Notes under the pieces: generated by a model
Told to the model about the DNA's origin: nothing
The model's database searches: none
Seen by the model: only the letters and a program-made list of their open reading frames with translations
Program-made: the position numbers and the translations under genes
Assembly (NCBI GenBank): GCA_016178785.1
Contig: JACOSO010000081.1
Span: 1-47,937, forward strand
Reading direction: 5' to 3'
DNA from: Bacteroidota bacterium
Lineage (GTDB): Bacteria; Bacteroidota; Bacteroidia; Cytophagales; Cyclobacteriaceae
Length of the DNA: 47,937 nucleotides
Part shown: positions 18,205 to 27,019 of the stretch, piece after piece
Numbering within the stretch: the first letter of the stretch is position 1
Layout: every line of letters begins with the position of its first letter

Positions 18205-19305
18205 ATGATCAAAGTATCTCGGTTCGTCCTCATCATACTTCTATTCAGTTTATCGTGCAGCAAAAAAAGTGACCCGGCTCCTGCGTCAACTCTTTATTTT
18301 CCACCTGCCTCTGGCACTTGGGAAAGTGTAACTCCTGCAAGCTTAGGATGGAATGAAGCAGCTATACCCGATCTTGTTTCGTATTTGAACACCACCAACA
18401 CTCGTGCGTTTATCGTACTGAAAGACGGCAAGATTGCCATAGAGCAATACATGGGCGCACAACTCACTTCAAGCGCTGCATTCACTTCTTCGAGTGTTTG
18501 GTATTGGGCCTCAGCCGGCAAGACTCTTACCTCAGCTGTAGTCGGCATTGCCAATGCCAATGGCAAAATAAGTCTGACTGCCAAATCCTCAGACTATCTC
18601 GGCAGGGGTTGGACAAGTCTCACGCTCGATCAAGAAAATAAAATCACCGTTCTTCATCAACTCACCATGACCACCGGATTAGACGACTATAGCGGTGGGG
18701 CCACAGGCGATAGCGACTGTACCGACCCTTCATGCCTGGTATACAAAGCTGACCCCGGCACACGCTGGGCTTACCATAATGCAGCCTACACCTTGTTGGA
18801 TGGCGTAGTTGCTTCGGGAACAGGACAAACCCTAAATGCTTATTTAAGCGACCAAATTCTTTCCAAGATCGGAATGGATGGCAGCTATGTAAAAAACGGA
18901 TACAACAATGTCTTCTACAGCACACCACGCTCAATGGCGCGTTATGGGTTGCTATTACTCAACAAAGGCGAATGGAGTGGCACCACTATTATTCCATCAT
19001 CCTATATTAATCTCATGAAAGCCACATCGCAAAATCTGAATCTCTCATACGGCTACCTCACTTGGCTCAACGGAAAAAGTTCGTTCATGGCACCCGGCTC
19101 ACAGAATGTATATTCACAATCGCTGTCACCTAACGCGCCAGCGGATATGTTTGCGGCTATGGGAAAAAACGGGCAGCTGATCAACGTTGTACCCAGTAAA
19201 AATTTAGTTGTGATCCGAGTTGGCAATGCACCTGACAATGCGCTGGTGCCCTTTACTTTTCAGAATGATCTGTGGGCTAAGCTAAACACAGTTATTACAA
19301 ACTGA
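18205..19305 (+). CDS. Serine hydrolase lipoprotein, class C beta-lactamase/PBP fold
   Basis: A 366-residue lipoprotein. The signal is MIKVSRFVLIILLFSLSC with lipobox Cys18, so it is likely anchored in a periplasm-facing membrane. The beta-lactamase-fold core has the nucleophile motif Ser103-Ala-Gly-Lys106 (WASAGKT) and Tyr190-His-Asn192 in place of the Tyr-Ala/Ser-Asn motif, with GKNGQ near 315 in the third-motif region. Members of this group are mostly esterases or D-aminopeptidase-like hydrolases; beta-lactamase activity should not be assumed. A CTDPSC pair near 172-177 could form a disulfide. Confidence 0.88.
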   Translation: MIKVSRFVLIILLFSLSCSKKSDPAPASTLYFPPASGTWESVTPASLGWNEAAIPDLVSYLNTTNTRAFIVLKDGKIAIEQYMGAQLTSSAAFTSSSVWYWASAGKTLTSAVVGIANANGKISLTAKSSDYLGRGWTSLTLDQENKITVLHQLTMTTGLDDYSGGATGDSDCTDPSCLVYKADPGTRWAYHNAAYTLLDGVVASGTGQTLNAYLSDQILSKIGMDGSYVKNGYNNVFYSTPRSMARYGLLLLNKGEWSGTTIIPSSYINLMKATSQNLNLSYGYLTWLNGKSSFMAPGSQNVYSQSLSPNAPADMFAAMGKNGQLINVVPSKNLVVIRVGNAPDNALVPFTFQNDLWAKLNTVITN

Positions 19306-19349
19306 TTTTTCCGCTAATGATTCGCAAAGATTTCAATTATCTTCAGCAC

Positions 19350-20033
19350 ATGAAGATAGTGATTGAGAAATCAACGTTTGATTTTCTTAAAGGATTAAAA
19401 CGCAACAACAATCGCGAGTGGTTTGAGAAGAATAAAAAAATTTACCTCGAAGCACAAGCCAACGTATCCACCTGGGTAAATCAACTGATTCATGAAATGA
19501 ACAGGCATGATCAGTTGCAAACGGTAAACGGAAAAGAAAGTCTTTACCGAATTTACAATGATGTCCGTTTTTCAGAAGACAAGACTCCTTACAATCCTCG
19601 CTTTGCGGGTTACTTGAAAAGAGAAAAGCCTATGTTAAGGGGTGGATATTATTATTGGATTAAACCAGGAGCGTCTCGGGTGGCGTGTGGATTCGCTCAC
19701 CCTAAACCGGAAGATTTAAAACGGATTCGCGAAGACATTGAGCTCAATCGCCAGGAGTGGCGCAAGTTACTATCAGGAAAAAAACTGAGAGCTACTTTTG
19801 GAGAAATGCAGGGCGATCAGGTAAAAACTTCGCCTCGGGGCTTTGCAATAGATAATCCAGCCATCGAATTGCTTCGTTACAAGCAATATTGGTTTGAACA
19901 TTCATTCACTGACAACGAAGTTCTCTCACCCGATTTTCTTCATCGAGTGAATGAGACATTCAAAACCATCCGCCCGTTTTTTAATTACATGAGTGACGTT
20001 CTCACTACTAACAGAAACGGGGAATTGCTTTAA
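19350..20033 (+). CDS. DUF2461 family protein
   Basis: A 227-residue protein of the DUF2461/TIGR02453 family. It has FLKGLKRNNNREWFEKNKKIY at the N-terminus, RIYNDVRFSEDKTPYNPRFAGYLKR at about 65-90, then the GGYYYWIKPGASRVACGF strand and RGFAIDNPAIELLRYKQYW. All are family hallmarks, but no biochemical function is established. An in-frame ATG at 19317 would add eleven residues; I prefer 19350 because homologues begin near MKIVIEKSTFDF. It ends next to a hairpin shared with the convergent gene. Confidence 0.88.
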   Translation: MKIVIEKSTFDFLKGLKRNNNREWFEKNKKIYLEAQANVSTWVNQLIHEMNRHDQLQTVNGKESLYRIYNDVRFSEDKTPYNPRFAGYLKREKPMLRGGYYYWIKPGASRVACGFAHPKPEDLKRIREDIELNRQEWRKLLSGKKLRATFGEMQGDQVKTSPRGFAIDNPAIELLRYKQYWFEHSFTDNEVLSPDFLHRVNETFKTIRPFFNYMSDVLTTNRNGELL

Positions 20034-20065
20034 AATAGAAAGGGCTATCGTGCAGCCTTTCTATT
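20034..20065. terminator. Stem-loop between convergent genes
   Basis: AATAGAAAGG(G)CT pairs with AGCCTTTCTATT, a 12-base-pair stem with one bulged G and a 7-base loop, right after the DUF2461 stop and 15 bases before the stop of the convergent DUF6588 gene. The A/T-rich stem bottom would give a U-rich 3' arm in either direction, so it may act both ways. Confidence 0.7.
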
Positions 20066-20079
20066 CATATTTATGAGAA

Positions 20080-21096
20080 TTATCTTACTGCTATTCCAAA
20101 TCCAAGCGCTAAAGAACTGTATTTCTGAGCTGTGTACTCTCCGTGGAAAGTGAACACTGCTAGTTTTAACCTAAGGCCAAATGTAGCACGCGGGCCAGTC
20201 GCGGCACCACTTAAATTTACTTGGATCGGCACATAAGTGCCAAGACCAGTAAGATCGTAATTGCCAGTTACCGAAGACTTCGTATTTGCAATGTTATAAC
20301 CTAAAGCCGCATAAGCTGTGAGAACGGCAAATTTCTTGGAAATGATGCCTTGAATTGTAGTGGCACTTGACGAGAGAGTTCCTTTTTGACTGTGACTTGC
20401 ATCAAATGTTACGTTCATATCCATTTTTGTATATCCAACAAAGGCGGAAAGATCAAAAGGCAACGTCTTGACACCCGGAATGTATTGCTTTACATCATTC
20501 ATGACTCCTACTCCAAATAGATTAAAACTTGAAGCAGAGTTGTCACCAAATTTGATAGCCGGAACAAACCTGACTTTTAATTCAAAACCTTTTGGCAGCC
20601 CAATGCCAACTTGTGCAATTGGAACGGGTAAAGAGTTGCTGATCACAGGGACTTTACTAAGATTCACACCAGGTGCTCCGGAAAATTGAGTATTGGGTGG
20701 ATTCTTATACCGATAAGTTGGGGCAACATCAGAACCAAACACCGTAGGCACATATCCACTTTGAGGGGCACCGCTAGATCCAAGCAATTCTATATTATTC
20801 AACTTGCTATTATCTACATAATAAGTCAGCGCAGAGGTTGGCACCTTGATAAAATTAAAAGTAGCAGTCAAATCAAATCCCAAAACTTTATGTGGTTGTG
20901 CAGTATTATACCAACCTTGATTCAGCCCGTACCCAATTACAGAAAGCGCAGGTGAAAGATATCCGTTCACTAAAGTATTGGCATCTTGTTGGGTACCAAC
21001 AACTAACTTGTTAATGGAACTTTGGCTCCATGCAGGCAACACTCCAAAAAAGGTGATAACAATTGCCAAGTGTAGAATCAGTCGAATTTTATTCAT
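20080..21096 (-). CDS. DUF6588-like outer membrane beta-barrel protein
   Basis: A 338-residue protein with signal peptide MNKIRLILHLAIVITFFGVLPAWSQ. The rest is rich in alternating beta strands and Gly/Ser/Asn turns and finishes FHGEYTAQKYSSLALGFGIAVR, an outer-membrane barrel-type ending. DANTLVNGYLSPALSVIGYGLNQGWY near residue 35 is the region I recall as typical of DUF6588. The start is placed at the ATG at 21096 because the upstream extension to 21195 would put 33 polar residues before the signal. The role is unknown. It is divergent from waaA. Confidence 0.78.
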   Translation of the reverse strand: MNKIRLILHLAIVITFFGVLPAWSQSSINKLVVGTQQDANTLVNGYLSPALSVIGYGLNQGWYNTAQPHKVLGFDLTATFNFIKVPTSALTYYVDNSKLNNIELLGSSGAPQSGYVPTVFGSDVAPTYRYKNPPNTQFSGAPGVNLSKVPVISNSLPVPIAQVGIGLPKGFELKVRFVPAIKFGDNSASSFNLFGVGVMNDVKQYIPGVKTLPFDLSAFVGYTKMDMNVTFDASHSQKGTLSSSATTIQGIISKKFAVLTAYAALGYNIANTKSSVTGNYDLTGLGTYVPIQVNLSGAATGPRATFGLRLKLAVFTFHGEYTAQKYSSLALGFGIAVR

Positions 21097-21215
21097 GTTG
21101 AACTGGTTTTTAAATTCCTTATTAATACTAAGATAGCAATTTTGGTAAACTTCAAGTTTGTAAAAAAAGTCATTATCAGCTATCCAGAGAAGCATTTTGG
21201 TATTTTTACAGCATC

Positions 21216-22466
21216 ATGTCAGAATTTTTATACTCTCTCTCTATTCATTTGCTTCGGCTGGTGTTCATTGTTGCATCTCTTTTTTCCGCAAAAGCACGCC
21301 AGTTTGTAGCAGGCCGATGGCAGATCTTTTCGAAATTGAAATCCTCATTTGCAAAAAATGATTCAATACAACTGGTGTGGGTTCATTGTGCATCGCTAGG
21401 TGAATTTGAGCAAGGCAGACCGATCATCGAATCCCTTAAAGAAAAAATTCCAGGCGCTAAAATTTTACTCACGTTCTTCTCGCCTTCGGGCTATGAGGTC
21501 AGAAAAAATTATCAGTTGGCTGATTATATTTTTTATCTACCGTGGGACACGCCTTCGCAAGCGAGAAAATTCGTTGAGATCACCAAACCTTCTTTGGCCA
21601 TTTTCATCAAGTATGAATTTTGGTATCACTACACTGTGAATCTCAAAAGATCAGGTGCAAACGTCATCTCCGCTTCGTGCATCCTGCGACCAAATCAGAT
21701 TTTTTTTAAAGGCTATGGTGGTTTGTTTCGCAAACTTTTGAAAAATTTTGATCTTTTTTTTACCCAAAACAGTGAAACTAAAAATCTGCTTTCATCTATC
21801 GGGATTGATTCAGTTAAAGTTGCAGGTGATACCCGCTTTGATCGCGTGATGCAAATCATTCAAAAAGGAGAAGAAATCACTCAAGCGAAGCAATTCAAGA
21901 ATGATGAGAAGGTCTTCGTCCTAGGGAGCTGTTGGCCAGAAGATATAGACGTACTTGCGCCTTTCATTAATGAAAAAGAAAATTCGCTCAAGTTTATTAT
22001 TGCCCCGCACGAAATCTCGGAGTCATTCATACGAGACATCGAAAAATCTCTTGAAGTAAAATCAGCTCGGTTTTCACAGCAGAATCCAAAGGTGGAGGAC
22101 TTCAATGTGCTTATCATCGACAATATCGGTATGCTTTCAAAACTTTACCGTTACGGAGAGTTTGCTTATGTGGGTGGTGCATTTGGCAAAGGGCTTCACA
22201 ATATTTTGGAAGCAGCCTGCTACGGCATTCCCGTTTTCTTTGGCAACAAAAATTACCAGAAATACCAGGAAGCCAATGATTTGATCATGCGCGGTGGTGC
22301 CTTTGAAGTGAGTGGTTACTCTGACCTAAAAACGAAGTACGAATTGATGATGGAGCGCCCAGAGAATTTTATCCTTGCTTGCGAAGTGACACGTTCATAC
22401 GTGGAAGAAAACCTTGGTGCTACAAAAAAAATAATGGATTACTGCACTTCAATTCTTAAGAGATGA
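21216..22466 (+). CDS. waaA: 3-deoxy-D-manno-octulosonic acid transferase
   Basis: A 416-residue inner-membrane-associated GT-B enzyme that transfers Kdo from CMP-Kdo to lipid A precursor in lipopolysaccharide synthesis. An N-terminal membrane segment at about 10-25 is followed by WVHCASLGEFEQGRPII with the catalytic-type Glu63, then ILLTFFSPSGYEVRK, FIKYEFWYHY, VAGDTRFDRV and, in the C-terminal domain, FAYVGGAFGKGLHNILEAACYGIPVFFG (CMP-binding). The length fits the family. Its stop overlaps the rsgA ATG by 4 bases, so the two are co-translated. Confidence 0.95.
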   Translation: MSEFLYSLSIHLLRLVFIVASLFSAKARQFVAGRWQIFSKLKSSFAKNDSIQLVWVHCASLGEFEQGRPIIESLKEKIPGAKILLTFFSPSGYEVRKNYQLADYIFYLPWDTPSQARKFVEITKPSLAIFIKYEFWYHYTVNLKRSGANVISASCILRPNQIFFKGYGGLFRKLLKNFDLFFTQNSETKNLLSSIGIDSVKVAGDTRFDRVMQIIQKGEEITQAKQFKNDEKVFVLGSCWPEDIDVLAPFINEKENSLKFIIAPHEISESFIRDIEKSLEVKSARFSQQNPKVEDFNVLIIDNIGMLSKLYRYGEFAYVGGAFGKGLHNILEAACYGIPVFFGNKNYQKYQEANDLIMRGGAFEVSGYSDLKTKYELMMERPENFILACEVTRSYVEENLGATKKIMDYCTSILKR

Positions 22467-23377
22467 CAGGCGTTGTCACCAAATCTACGGGCTCATGGTA
22501 CAATGTGCTTTCGGAAGGAAAAATATACGAATGCCGCATTCGAGGAAAAATACGCCTTGAAGAAATCAAAGAAACAAACCCGGTTGCTGTGGGCGATCAT
22601 GTGAAAATAGAAGTTGAAGAAGGCTCCCATGCCATTACTGAAATCCTGCCCAGAAAAAATCACATCCTCCGGCAATCCGTGAAAAAAACAGGTCACTCCA
22701 ATATTCTGGCGGCCAATATCGATCAGGCAATTCTGATCGCAACCGTGCAACAGCCCCGGACATCTCTCGGTTTTATCGATCGGTTTCTGGTTTCTGCTGA
22801 ATCGTTTCGCATCCCACAGGTCCTGATTTTCAACAAAATAGATCTTCTCGACAACGATGATCTGGTGCAGGTTCATGAACTCAGAAGAAGTTACGAAAGC
22901 GTGGGAGTGCAAGTGATGTTACTCTCGGCACTGAAAAATGAAGGCACTGAGAAATTCAAAGAAATTCTTTTTGGAAAGATTTCACTTGTGGCCGGGCATT
23001 CAGGTGTGGGCAAATCAACTTTACTCAATCAGATTTCTCCGGCCATTAAACAAACCGTAAGTGAAATATCAGCATTCAGCGAAAAAGGAACCCACACTAC
23101 TACCTTTGCCGAAATGTTTCCAGTCGGTGAAAAAACTTTTGTGATCGATACACCCGGAATAAAAGAGTGGGGTTTGGTGGACATGACTCCCCAGGAAATC
23201 TCTGATTATTTTCCTGAAATGCGAGATTTGCGTTTGCAATGCAAATTTGGTTCAAAGTGTTTGCACCTTAGCGAACCCGGATGTGTTATTCAAAGCGCGG
23301 TGGAGCGCGGGGAAATCGCCATGAGCCGCTACGAAAGCTATGTGGCAATGGCCGAGGGGAAGGACAATAGAAAGTAA
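22463..23377 (+). CDS. rsgA: Small-subunit ribosome biogenesis GTPase RsgA
   Basis: A 304-residue GTPase that helps late maturation of the 30S subunit. It has an N-terminal OB fold (about 1-75), then a circularly permuted GTPase domain with NKID at 124-127 (G4) before GHSGVGKST at 178-186 (G1), TTT switch at 212-214 and DTPG at 229-232 (G3). The C-terminal zinc knuckle is Cys260-x5-Cys266-x-His268-x5-Cys274. All key residues are present. It is coupled to waaA through an ATGA overlap and is convergent with the glycosyltransferase gene across 66 bases without a clear hairpin. Confidence 0.96.
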   Translation: MTGVVTKSTGSWYNVLSEGKIYECRIRGKIRLEEIKETNPVAVGDHVKIEVEEGSHAITEILPRKNHILRQSVKKTGHSNILAANIDQAILIATVQQPRTSLGFIDRFLVSAESFRIPQVLIFNKIDLLDNDDLVQVHELRRSYESVGVQVMLLSALKNEGTEKFKEILFGKISLVAGHSGVGKSTLLNQISPAIKQTVSEISAFSEKGTHTTTFAEMFPVGEKTFVIDTPGIKEWGLVDMTPQEISDYFPEMRDLRLQCKFGSKCLHLSEPGCVIQSAVERGEIAMSRYESYVAMAEGKDNRK

Positions 23378-23443
23378 CTTAGGCATTGGATTAGGTTAGG
23401 TTCAAACGCGTGGTTCCATCGACCTTCATCTCTGGAAAAAACT

Positions 23444-24397
23444 TTAATTGTAGAGTAATCGATGGTATTTCTTTCTGATCCAAGACCAGGGCAATGGTAT
23501 CCACGAAAGAAAAGTAAAGAAGTAAAACCACCAGTTGTGGCTATCAATTTCCTTTTCAAGTTGGCCAAATAATTTGGCTTCAGTTTTGTTTCCGGAAAAA
23601 ATGGCTTGCTTAAATTCATAGCGAACACGCATCAGTAAAGATTTTCTGTCTTCTTCATCACTACAAAGTGAAATTCCTTTTTGACAAACCAGAAAAGTAG
23701 AGTGCAGTTGCTTGTCACCTTGCTCATACAAACCTGACGACATGGAGTTGCCTGTACGCCTAACTTTTGTTAGCACTTCATCCAAGTAGGCATATTTAAA
23801 ATTCCTGGAGGACCTCACCCAAAAATCAAAATCTTCGTAAGCGAGATTCTCATCGTATCCATTAAGCAGGTCAAAAACTTTTTTCCGTACCATCATCGTT
23901 GGGCCACAAATGAAATACCGCGTTAGAACATCTCGGAAAATCGAACCTTCAGGAATTTTTGAAATCAACTTTTTTCCGCGAAGGTGTTCGACATGATTTC
24001 GCAAAAAGGCCCCCTTTGAATCAATGTAATCAGCATTGGTGAACGCAACTCCATAGGATTGATCCAATTTTAAAAACTGATTTACTTGCTTTTCAATTCG
24101 ATCACCCAGCATCACATCATCTGTTGCAAAATCGATTACAAAATCTCCTTTCACTAAAGCAAATCCCTTATTGAAGGCAGCACAATTGCCGATATTTTCT
24201 TTGAGCTGAATAAAAGTAATGCGTGGATTTTGATCCACTAATTGTTGAATGATTGAGGCACTTCCGTCATGGCTGCAGTCATCCACTATTATCAATTGAA
24301 TATTGGGATACGTTTGATTTACCACCGACTCGATTGCTTCTCGAACAAACTGTTCGTGATTGTAGCACAAACAAACCACAGAAACGAGCGGCTTCAT
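23444..24397 (-). CDS. Family 2 glycosyltransferase
   Basis: A 317-residue GT-A enzyme. It opens MKPLVSVVCLCYNHEQFV, has IIVDDCSHDGS (Asp39-Asp40) for nucleotide binding and DFATDDVML with Asp93-Asp94 as the DxD-like metal site, then AFTNADYIDSKG and NGYDENLAYEDFDFWVR, the ED acceptor/base region. The C-terminus carries a basic, aromatic amphipathic segment (WWFYFFTFLSWIPLPWSW) that probably lies on the membrane. The sugar is unknown. Its start overlaps the FemAB-like gene by 4 bases, suggesting both act in surface-polysaccharide or lipid modification. Confidence 0.9.
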   Translation of the reverse strand: MKPLVSVVCLCYNHEQFVREAIESVVNQTYPNIQLIIVDDCSHDGSASIIQQLVDQNPRITFIQLKENIGNCAAFNKGFALVKGDFVIDFATDDVMLGDRIEKQVNQFLKLDQSYGVAFTNADYIDSKGAFLRNHVEHLRGKKLISKIPEGSIFRDVLTRYFICGPTMMVRKKVFDLLNGYDENLAYEDFDFWVRSSRNFKYAYLDEVLTKVRRTGNSMSSGLYEQGDKQLHSTFLVCQKGISLCSDEEDRKSLLMRVRYEFKQAIFSGNKTEAKLFGQLEKEIDSHNWWFYFFTFLSWIPLPWSWIRKKYHRLLYN

Positions 24398-25335
24398 TGC
24401 AGTTCTTTTTCGAAGGTCAGTTTCATTGAGAATATGCCCCCTACCTGAGTTTTAAAGTTTAGTAAACTGAAATTGGTTTTGTTTTCCAGAGAGGAAGTCC
24501 CCAGGTCTAAAAGTCGAAATCCATTTTGCCTACAATACGAGTATTGATTATCAAGTAGGAATACAATCGGGCTGAGCTGGTCAGAAGATTTTCGATGAGC
24601 ATGGTAAAAATTGTATATGATGGAGTTCGTTACGCGCACAGAAATAGCAGAGGCAATCAATTCTTTTTTTTGAAAAACACCAAAAAGCAAAAAGTCATCA
24701 GGGCACTTCTCCACCGTATATTTCAGTGATGCATAGGTCACGCTCAATTCTGCATCACGCTCGTGCCTGCATTCCCTGGTGAAATTATAAACCTCCTCCA
24801 ACTCTGAAAGTCCGAGGGATTGAAAAATGAGCTGCTCTCTTTCACAACGTCTTAAACGTTTAAGCTCAGCTTGAGAAATCTTATCTCGCCATAAAACTTC
24901 ATCAACTACGATGGAAGAATTAATTTCGGATTTAACGACTTCAAAATTCAAATCCATCAATAAAACGGAAAGTATTGCTGACTCCTGTGGACGATAAAGG
25001 TGAGGAACATCTTTTATTGCGACTTTAATCACCCCTTGTTCTTTGAGCTTATTTTCCACTTCCACAAGAAAATTGAAGAGGACTTCAATTGAAAGAGACT
25101 CATTAAATTCAAATGAACCAAATGGTGCTTTATATGGGCTGGATGCAGTGGAATTTTCTATATGAAAATTGACTTGAGCAAATACGAGCTTTGACCGGTT
25201 ATCAATCAACGAAAAAGTTTTCCAACCATCCAACGATTGAGAATGAAGGTGTCGTTCTTCATTAAATAGAAAACGCTCGAATACAGGTTTAAAATTTTTG
25301 GCTAGTTGGCCTTCGTGAAAAATGTATTTGCTCAA
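24394..25335 (-). CDS. FemAB/GNAT-like acyltransferase
   Basis: A 313-residue protein with two weakly similar acyltransferase-fold halves. The C-terminal part has SEIYEV-like SELEEVYNFTRECRHER, then DDFLLFGVFQKKELIASAISVRV and IIYNFYHAHRKSSDQLSP, ending GFRLLDLGTSSLENK. These strands fit the FemAB-like acetyltransferase group that often accompanies polysaccharide genes. No exact substrate can be named. It abuts the Mpo1-like gene (stop to start without a gap) and overlaps the GT2 gene, so the three form a tight minus-strand unit. Confidence 0.7.
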   Translation of the reverse strand: MSKYIFHEGQLAKNFKPVFERFLFNEERHLHSQSLDGWKTFSLIDNRSKLVFAQVNFHIENSTASSPYKAPFGSFEFNESLSIEVLFNFLVEVENKLKEQGVIKVAIKDVPHLYRPQESAILSVLLMDLNFEVVKSEINSSIVVDEVLWRDKISQAELKRLRRCEREQLIFQSLGLSELEEVYNFTRECRHERDAELSVTYASLKYTVEKCPDDFLLFGVFQKKELIASAISVRVTNSIIYNFYHAHRKSSDQLSPIVFLLDNQYSYCRQNGFRLLDLGTSSLENKTNFSLLNFKTQVGGIFSMKLTFEKELQ

Positions 25336-25812
25336 TCAGTAAGGGATTCCCAATCGCTTGTAAATAAAATGCATGAGCCATGCCGGGCCGATCAACAAAA
25401 ACTGCAAATCCTTTAAGAACGAAGGTTTCTTCCCTTCGATCTTATGACCATAGAATTGCCCGATCCATGCCGCAACAAAAATGATCAATGCCATCAGCCA
25501 AAGTGGAGCAGCAAATAGTTTTATCAAAACATTAACCGCACTAAGGCAAGCAACAGAAAAAATCAACATACCAATAGAAAGCGGAAAAGAAAGTGAAACA
25601 TAATAGATCATCACCAAAATCAACACAACTGTTGCCCAACTGAGCATTGGTAGGTTCCCAAAAACACTTCTTAAAAACTCATTTGGGATGGATGCAATCA
25701 AAGCCACAACACTAAAAAAAATCAGCGGCACGCAAATCCAGTGAATGGTCTTGTTGGTAGCATTTTGGTGGCTTTCGCCATATTCGGAAAGGAGTTGATC
25801 AATTTTGCGCAT
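25336..25812 (-). CDS. Mpo1-like (DUF962) membrane protein
   Basis: A 158-residue protein with four hydrophobic segments. The N-terminal HQNATNKTIHWICVPLIFFS carries His15 and His24, and YGHKIEGKKPS (His123) with FLLIGPAWLMHFIY (His148) gives the second half of the four-histidine iron site known from yeast Mpo1, an alpha-oxidation dioxygenase for 2-hydroxy fatty acids. All four positions look intact. The bacterial substrate is probably a hydroxylated fatty acid or sphingolipid; several Cytophagales make sphingolipids, but that link is inference. Confidence 0.85.
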   Translation of the reverse strand: MRKIDQLLSEYGESHQNATNKTIHWICVPLIFFSVVALIASIPNEFLRSVFGNLPMLSWATVVLILVMIYYVSLSFPLSIGMLIFSVACLSAVNVLIKLFAAPLWLMALIIFVAAWIGQFYGHKIEGKKPSFLKDLQFLLIGPAWLMHFIYKRLGIPY

Positions 25813-25825
25813 ATTTTTTTATTTT

Positions 25826-26224
25826 CTACCAGATAACTTCAAGACCCTGTTGAGCATAAGCCGCAGCCTTAGAGTCTCTTGTGATAAATTTTAAGTTGTT
25901 TTTGATGGCTTGCCAAAATAGCATCCTATCAAACGGATCCTTGTGTTCTTTAAATTCCAATAAATAAATGCCAGCTGCATCTTCAGAGTTCAAATTTAAA
26001 TGTTGAAATCCCATTTTATTCGCCTCAAATAATAAATCCACAGGTTTATAGTTTTTCAATTCTAACTTTCCCAAGGAATATTTTAGTGAAAGCTCAAAAT
26101 AGGATACAGAGCTTACATAAACTGTATTTGTGGTATTGTTCAAAATTATTTGCACTTGCTGAGATAATAGCGATGGCTTGAACAATGTCCACAAAAGAAT
26201 ATGCGAGTCCATCAAATACTTCAT
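25826..26224 (-). CDS. vapC: PIN-domain toxin, VapC family
   Basis: A 132-residue PIN-fold ribonuclease. Acidic active-site candidates are Asp6 (LMDSHILLW), Glu44 (YFELSLKYSLGKLEL), Asp96/Asp99 (HKDPFDRML) and Asp117 (ITRDSKA), the full set. The DSHILLW opening and SLGKLEL stretch place it with the YoeB-independent type II PIN toxins paired with Phd-like antitoxins. It should cleave RNA, often tRNA or rRNA, when not bound by its antitoxin. Its ATG overlaps the antitoxin stop by 4 bases, the usual arrangement. Confidence 0.92.
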   Translation of the reverse strand: MKYLMDSHILLWTLFKPSLLSQQVQIILNNTTNTVYVSSVSYFELSLKYSLGKLELKNYKPVDLLFEANKMGFQHLNLNSEDAAGIYLLEFKEHKDPFDRMLFWQAIKNNLKFITRDSKAAAYAQQGLEVIW

Positions 26225-26460
26225 TCGCCTAAAAGTTCTTGAGCTGACATTTCGAAATCCTTATGTATCTTAAAGCTACCTTTTCCTTCCAAAGGACCCA
26301 GTTTTCTTCTTTTTGGTTTTCTGAATTTCTTAATATCAATCAAAACAGCCACCTCTTCCCTTTTTCGGCCATATGAAACCACAACCTCCTCGCCCTTTTG
26401 AATCCATTCTAATATTTGTGAGAATTTAGACTTAAACTCTCCTACTGAAATTGTTTTCAT
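26221..26460 (-). CDS. Phd/YefM-type antitoxin
   Basis: A 79-residue antitoxin. The N-terminal MKTISVGEFKSKFSQILEWI with GEEVVVSYGRKREEVAVLI is the Phd/YefM DNA-binding fold. The basic C-terminal half (KFRKPKRRKLGPLEGKG, then KIHKDFEMSAQELLGE) would wrap the toxin; the SAQELLGE end is typical. It overlaps vapC by 4 bases. Repeats just upstream of the start are a likely self-repression operator. Confidence 0.9.
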   Translation of the reverse strand: MKTISVGEFKSKFSQILEWIQKGEEVVVSYGRKREEVAVLIDIKKFRKPKRRKLGPLEGKGSFKIHKDFEMSAQELLGE

Positions 26461-26478
26461 TCATCGAAGATAATTCAA

Positions 26479-26497
26479 ACTTGTCAACTTGTCAAGT
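26479..26497. promoter_or_regulatory. Candidate operator of the Phd-VapC pair
   Basis: Two tandem copies of ACTTGTCA (26479-26486 and 26487-26494). The second, with its flank, forms the near-palindrome ACTTGTCAAGT. The block lies 19-37 bases upstream of the antitoxin ATG, where Phd-type antitoxins usually bind and repress. Confidence 0.45.
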
Positions 26498-26503
26498 TCA
26501 AAA

Positions 26504-27010
26504 CTATGCTTTTGTTTTCACCTTCTTCCAATCCTTGAGCTGCCAATACGCTGTGGCGGTAGTCAAATGATTGCCCTGTGTGTCAAAAATTTTTACCTGG
26601 CACGGAACAACTACCGAATCACTGGTTTGAAGAGGTTTAACTATTTTCTGATCGAGCCATTGTTCGTCAACCAAAAATTCGGCAACGCCATCCATTTTAC
26701 CTTGATAATGAAAATCAATTTCTAGTTTTTGAAGAATTAAGCGATAGCGATCCATTCCAAGTCGACTGATCAGTAAAAACCCGGTAGTAAACTCGCTGAG
26801 TGTTGCTAACGCACAAGCATGAAGTCCGCGTACGTGGTTCAGGTTTTTTCGTTTGTAGGGAAGCCGGGTTTTGATACCTGCGTCCGAAATACTGGTGATC
26901 TCAAAACCATGCGGCAGATTGAAGGGAATCATTCGGCTCAGAGCCGTATTCAAAAGCCATAGATAAAAGCGTGAATGTTTTGCTTTTTCAATTAACTTGG
27001 CGGGATTCAT
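26504..27010 (-). CDS. DUF4442 hotdog-fold thioesterase-like protein
   Basis: A 168-residue protein of the DUF4442/YiiD-like hotdog group. It has GIKTRLPYKRKNLNHVRGLHACALATLSEFTTGFLL in the middle, where the N-H-x-x-G-x-x-H-A pattern marks the central hotdog helix, and a final TATAYWQLKDWKK strand. It probably acts on acyl-CoA or acyl-ACP. I start it at ATG 27010; the longer frame to 27076 would begin with a non-family stretch that overlaps an inverted repeat in the divergent promoter region. Confidence 0.82.
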   Translation of the reverse strand: MNPAKLIEKAKHSRFYLWLLNTALSRMIPFNLPHGFEITSISDAGIKTRLPYKRKNLNHVRGLHACALATLSEFTTGFLLISRLGMDRYRLILQKLEIDFHYQGKMDGVAEFLVDEQWLDQKIVKPLQTSDSVVVPCQVKIFDTQGNHLTTATAYWQLKDWKKVKTKA

Positions 27011-27019
27011 GGTGTCGTT

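Noticed and set aside
18205..19305. Antibiotic-inactivating beta-lactamase
   Set aside because: It has the fold's SxxK but a Tyr-His-Asn second motif and a lipoprotein signal, fitting the esterase/peptidase-like serine hydrolases better.
22493..22912. 139-residue minus-strand reading frame inside rsgA
   Set aside because: Fully antisense to a gene with all GTPase motifs; no family resemblance.
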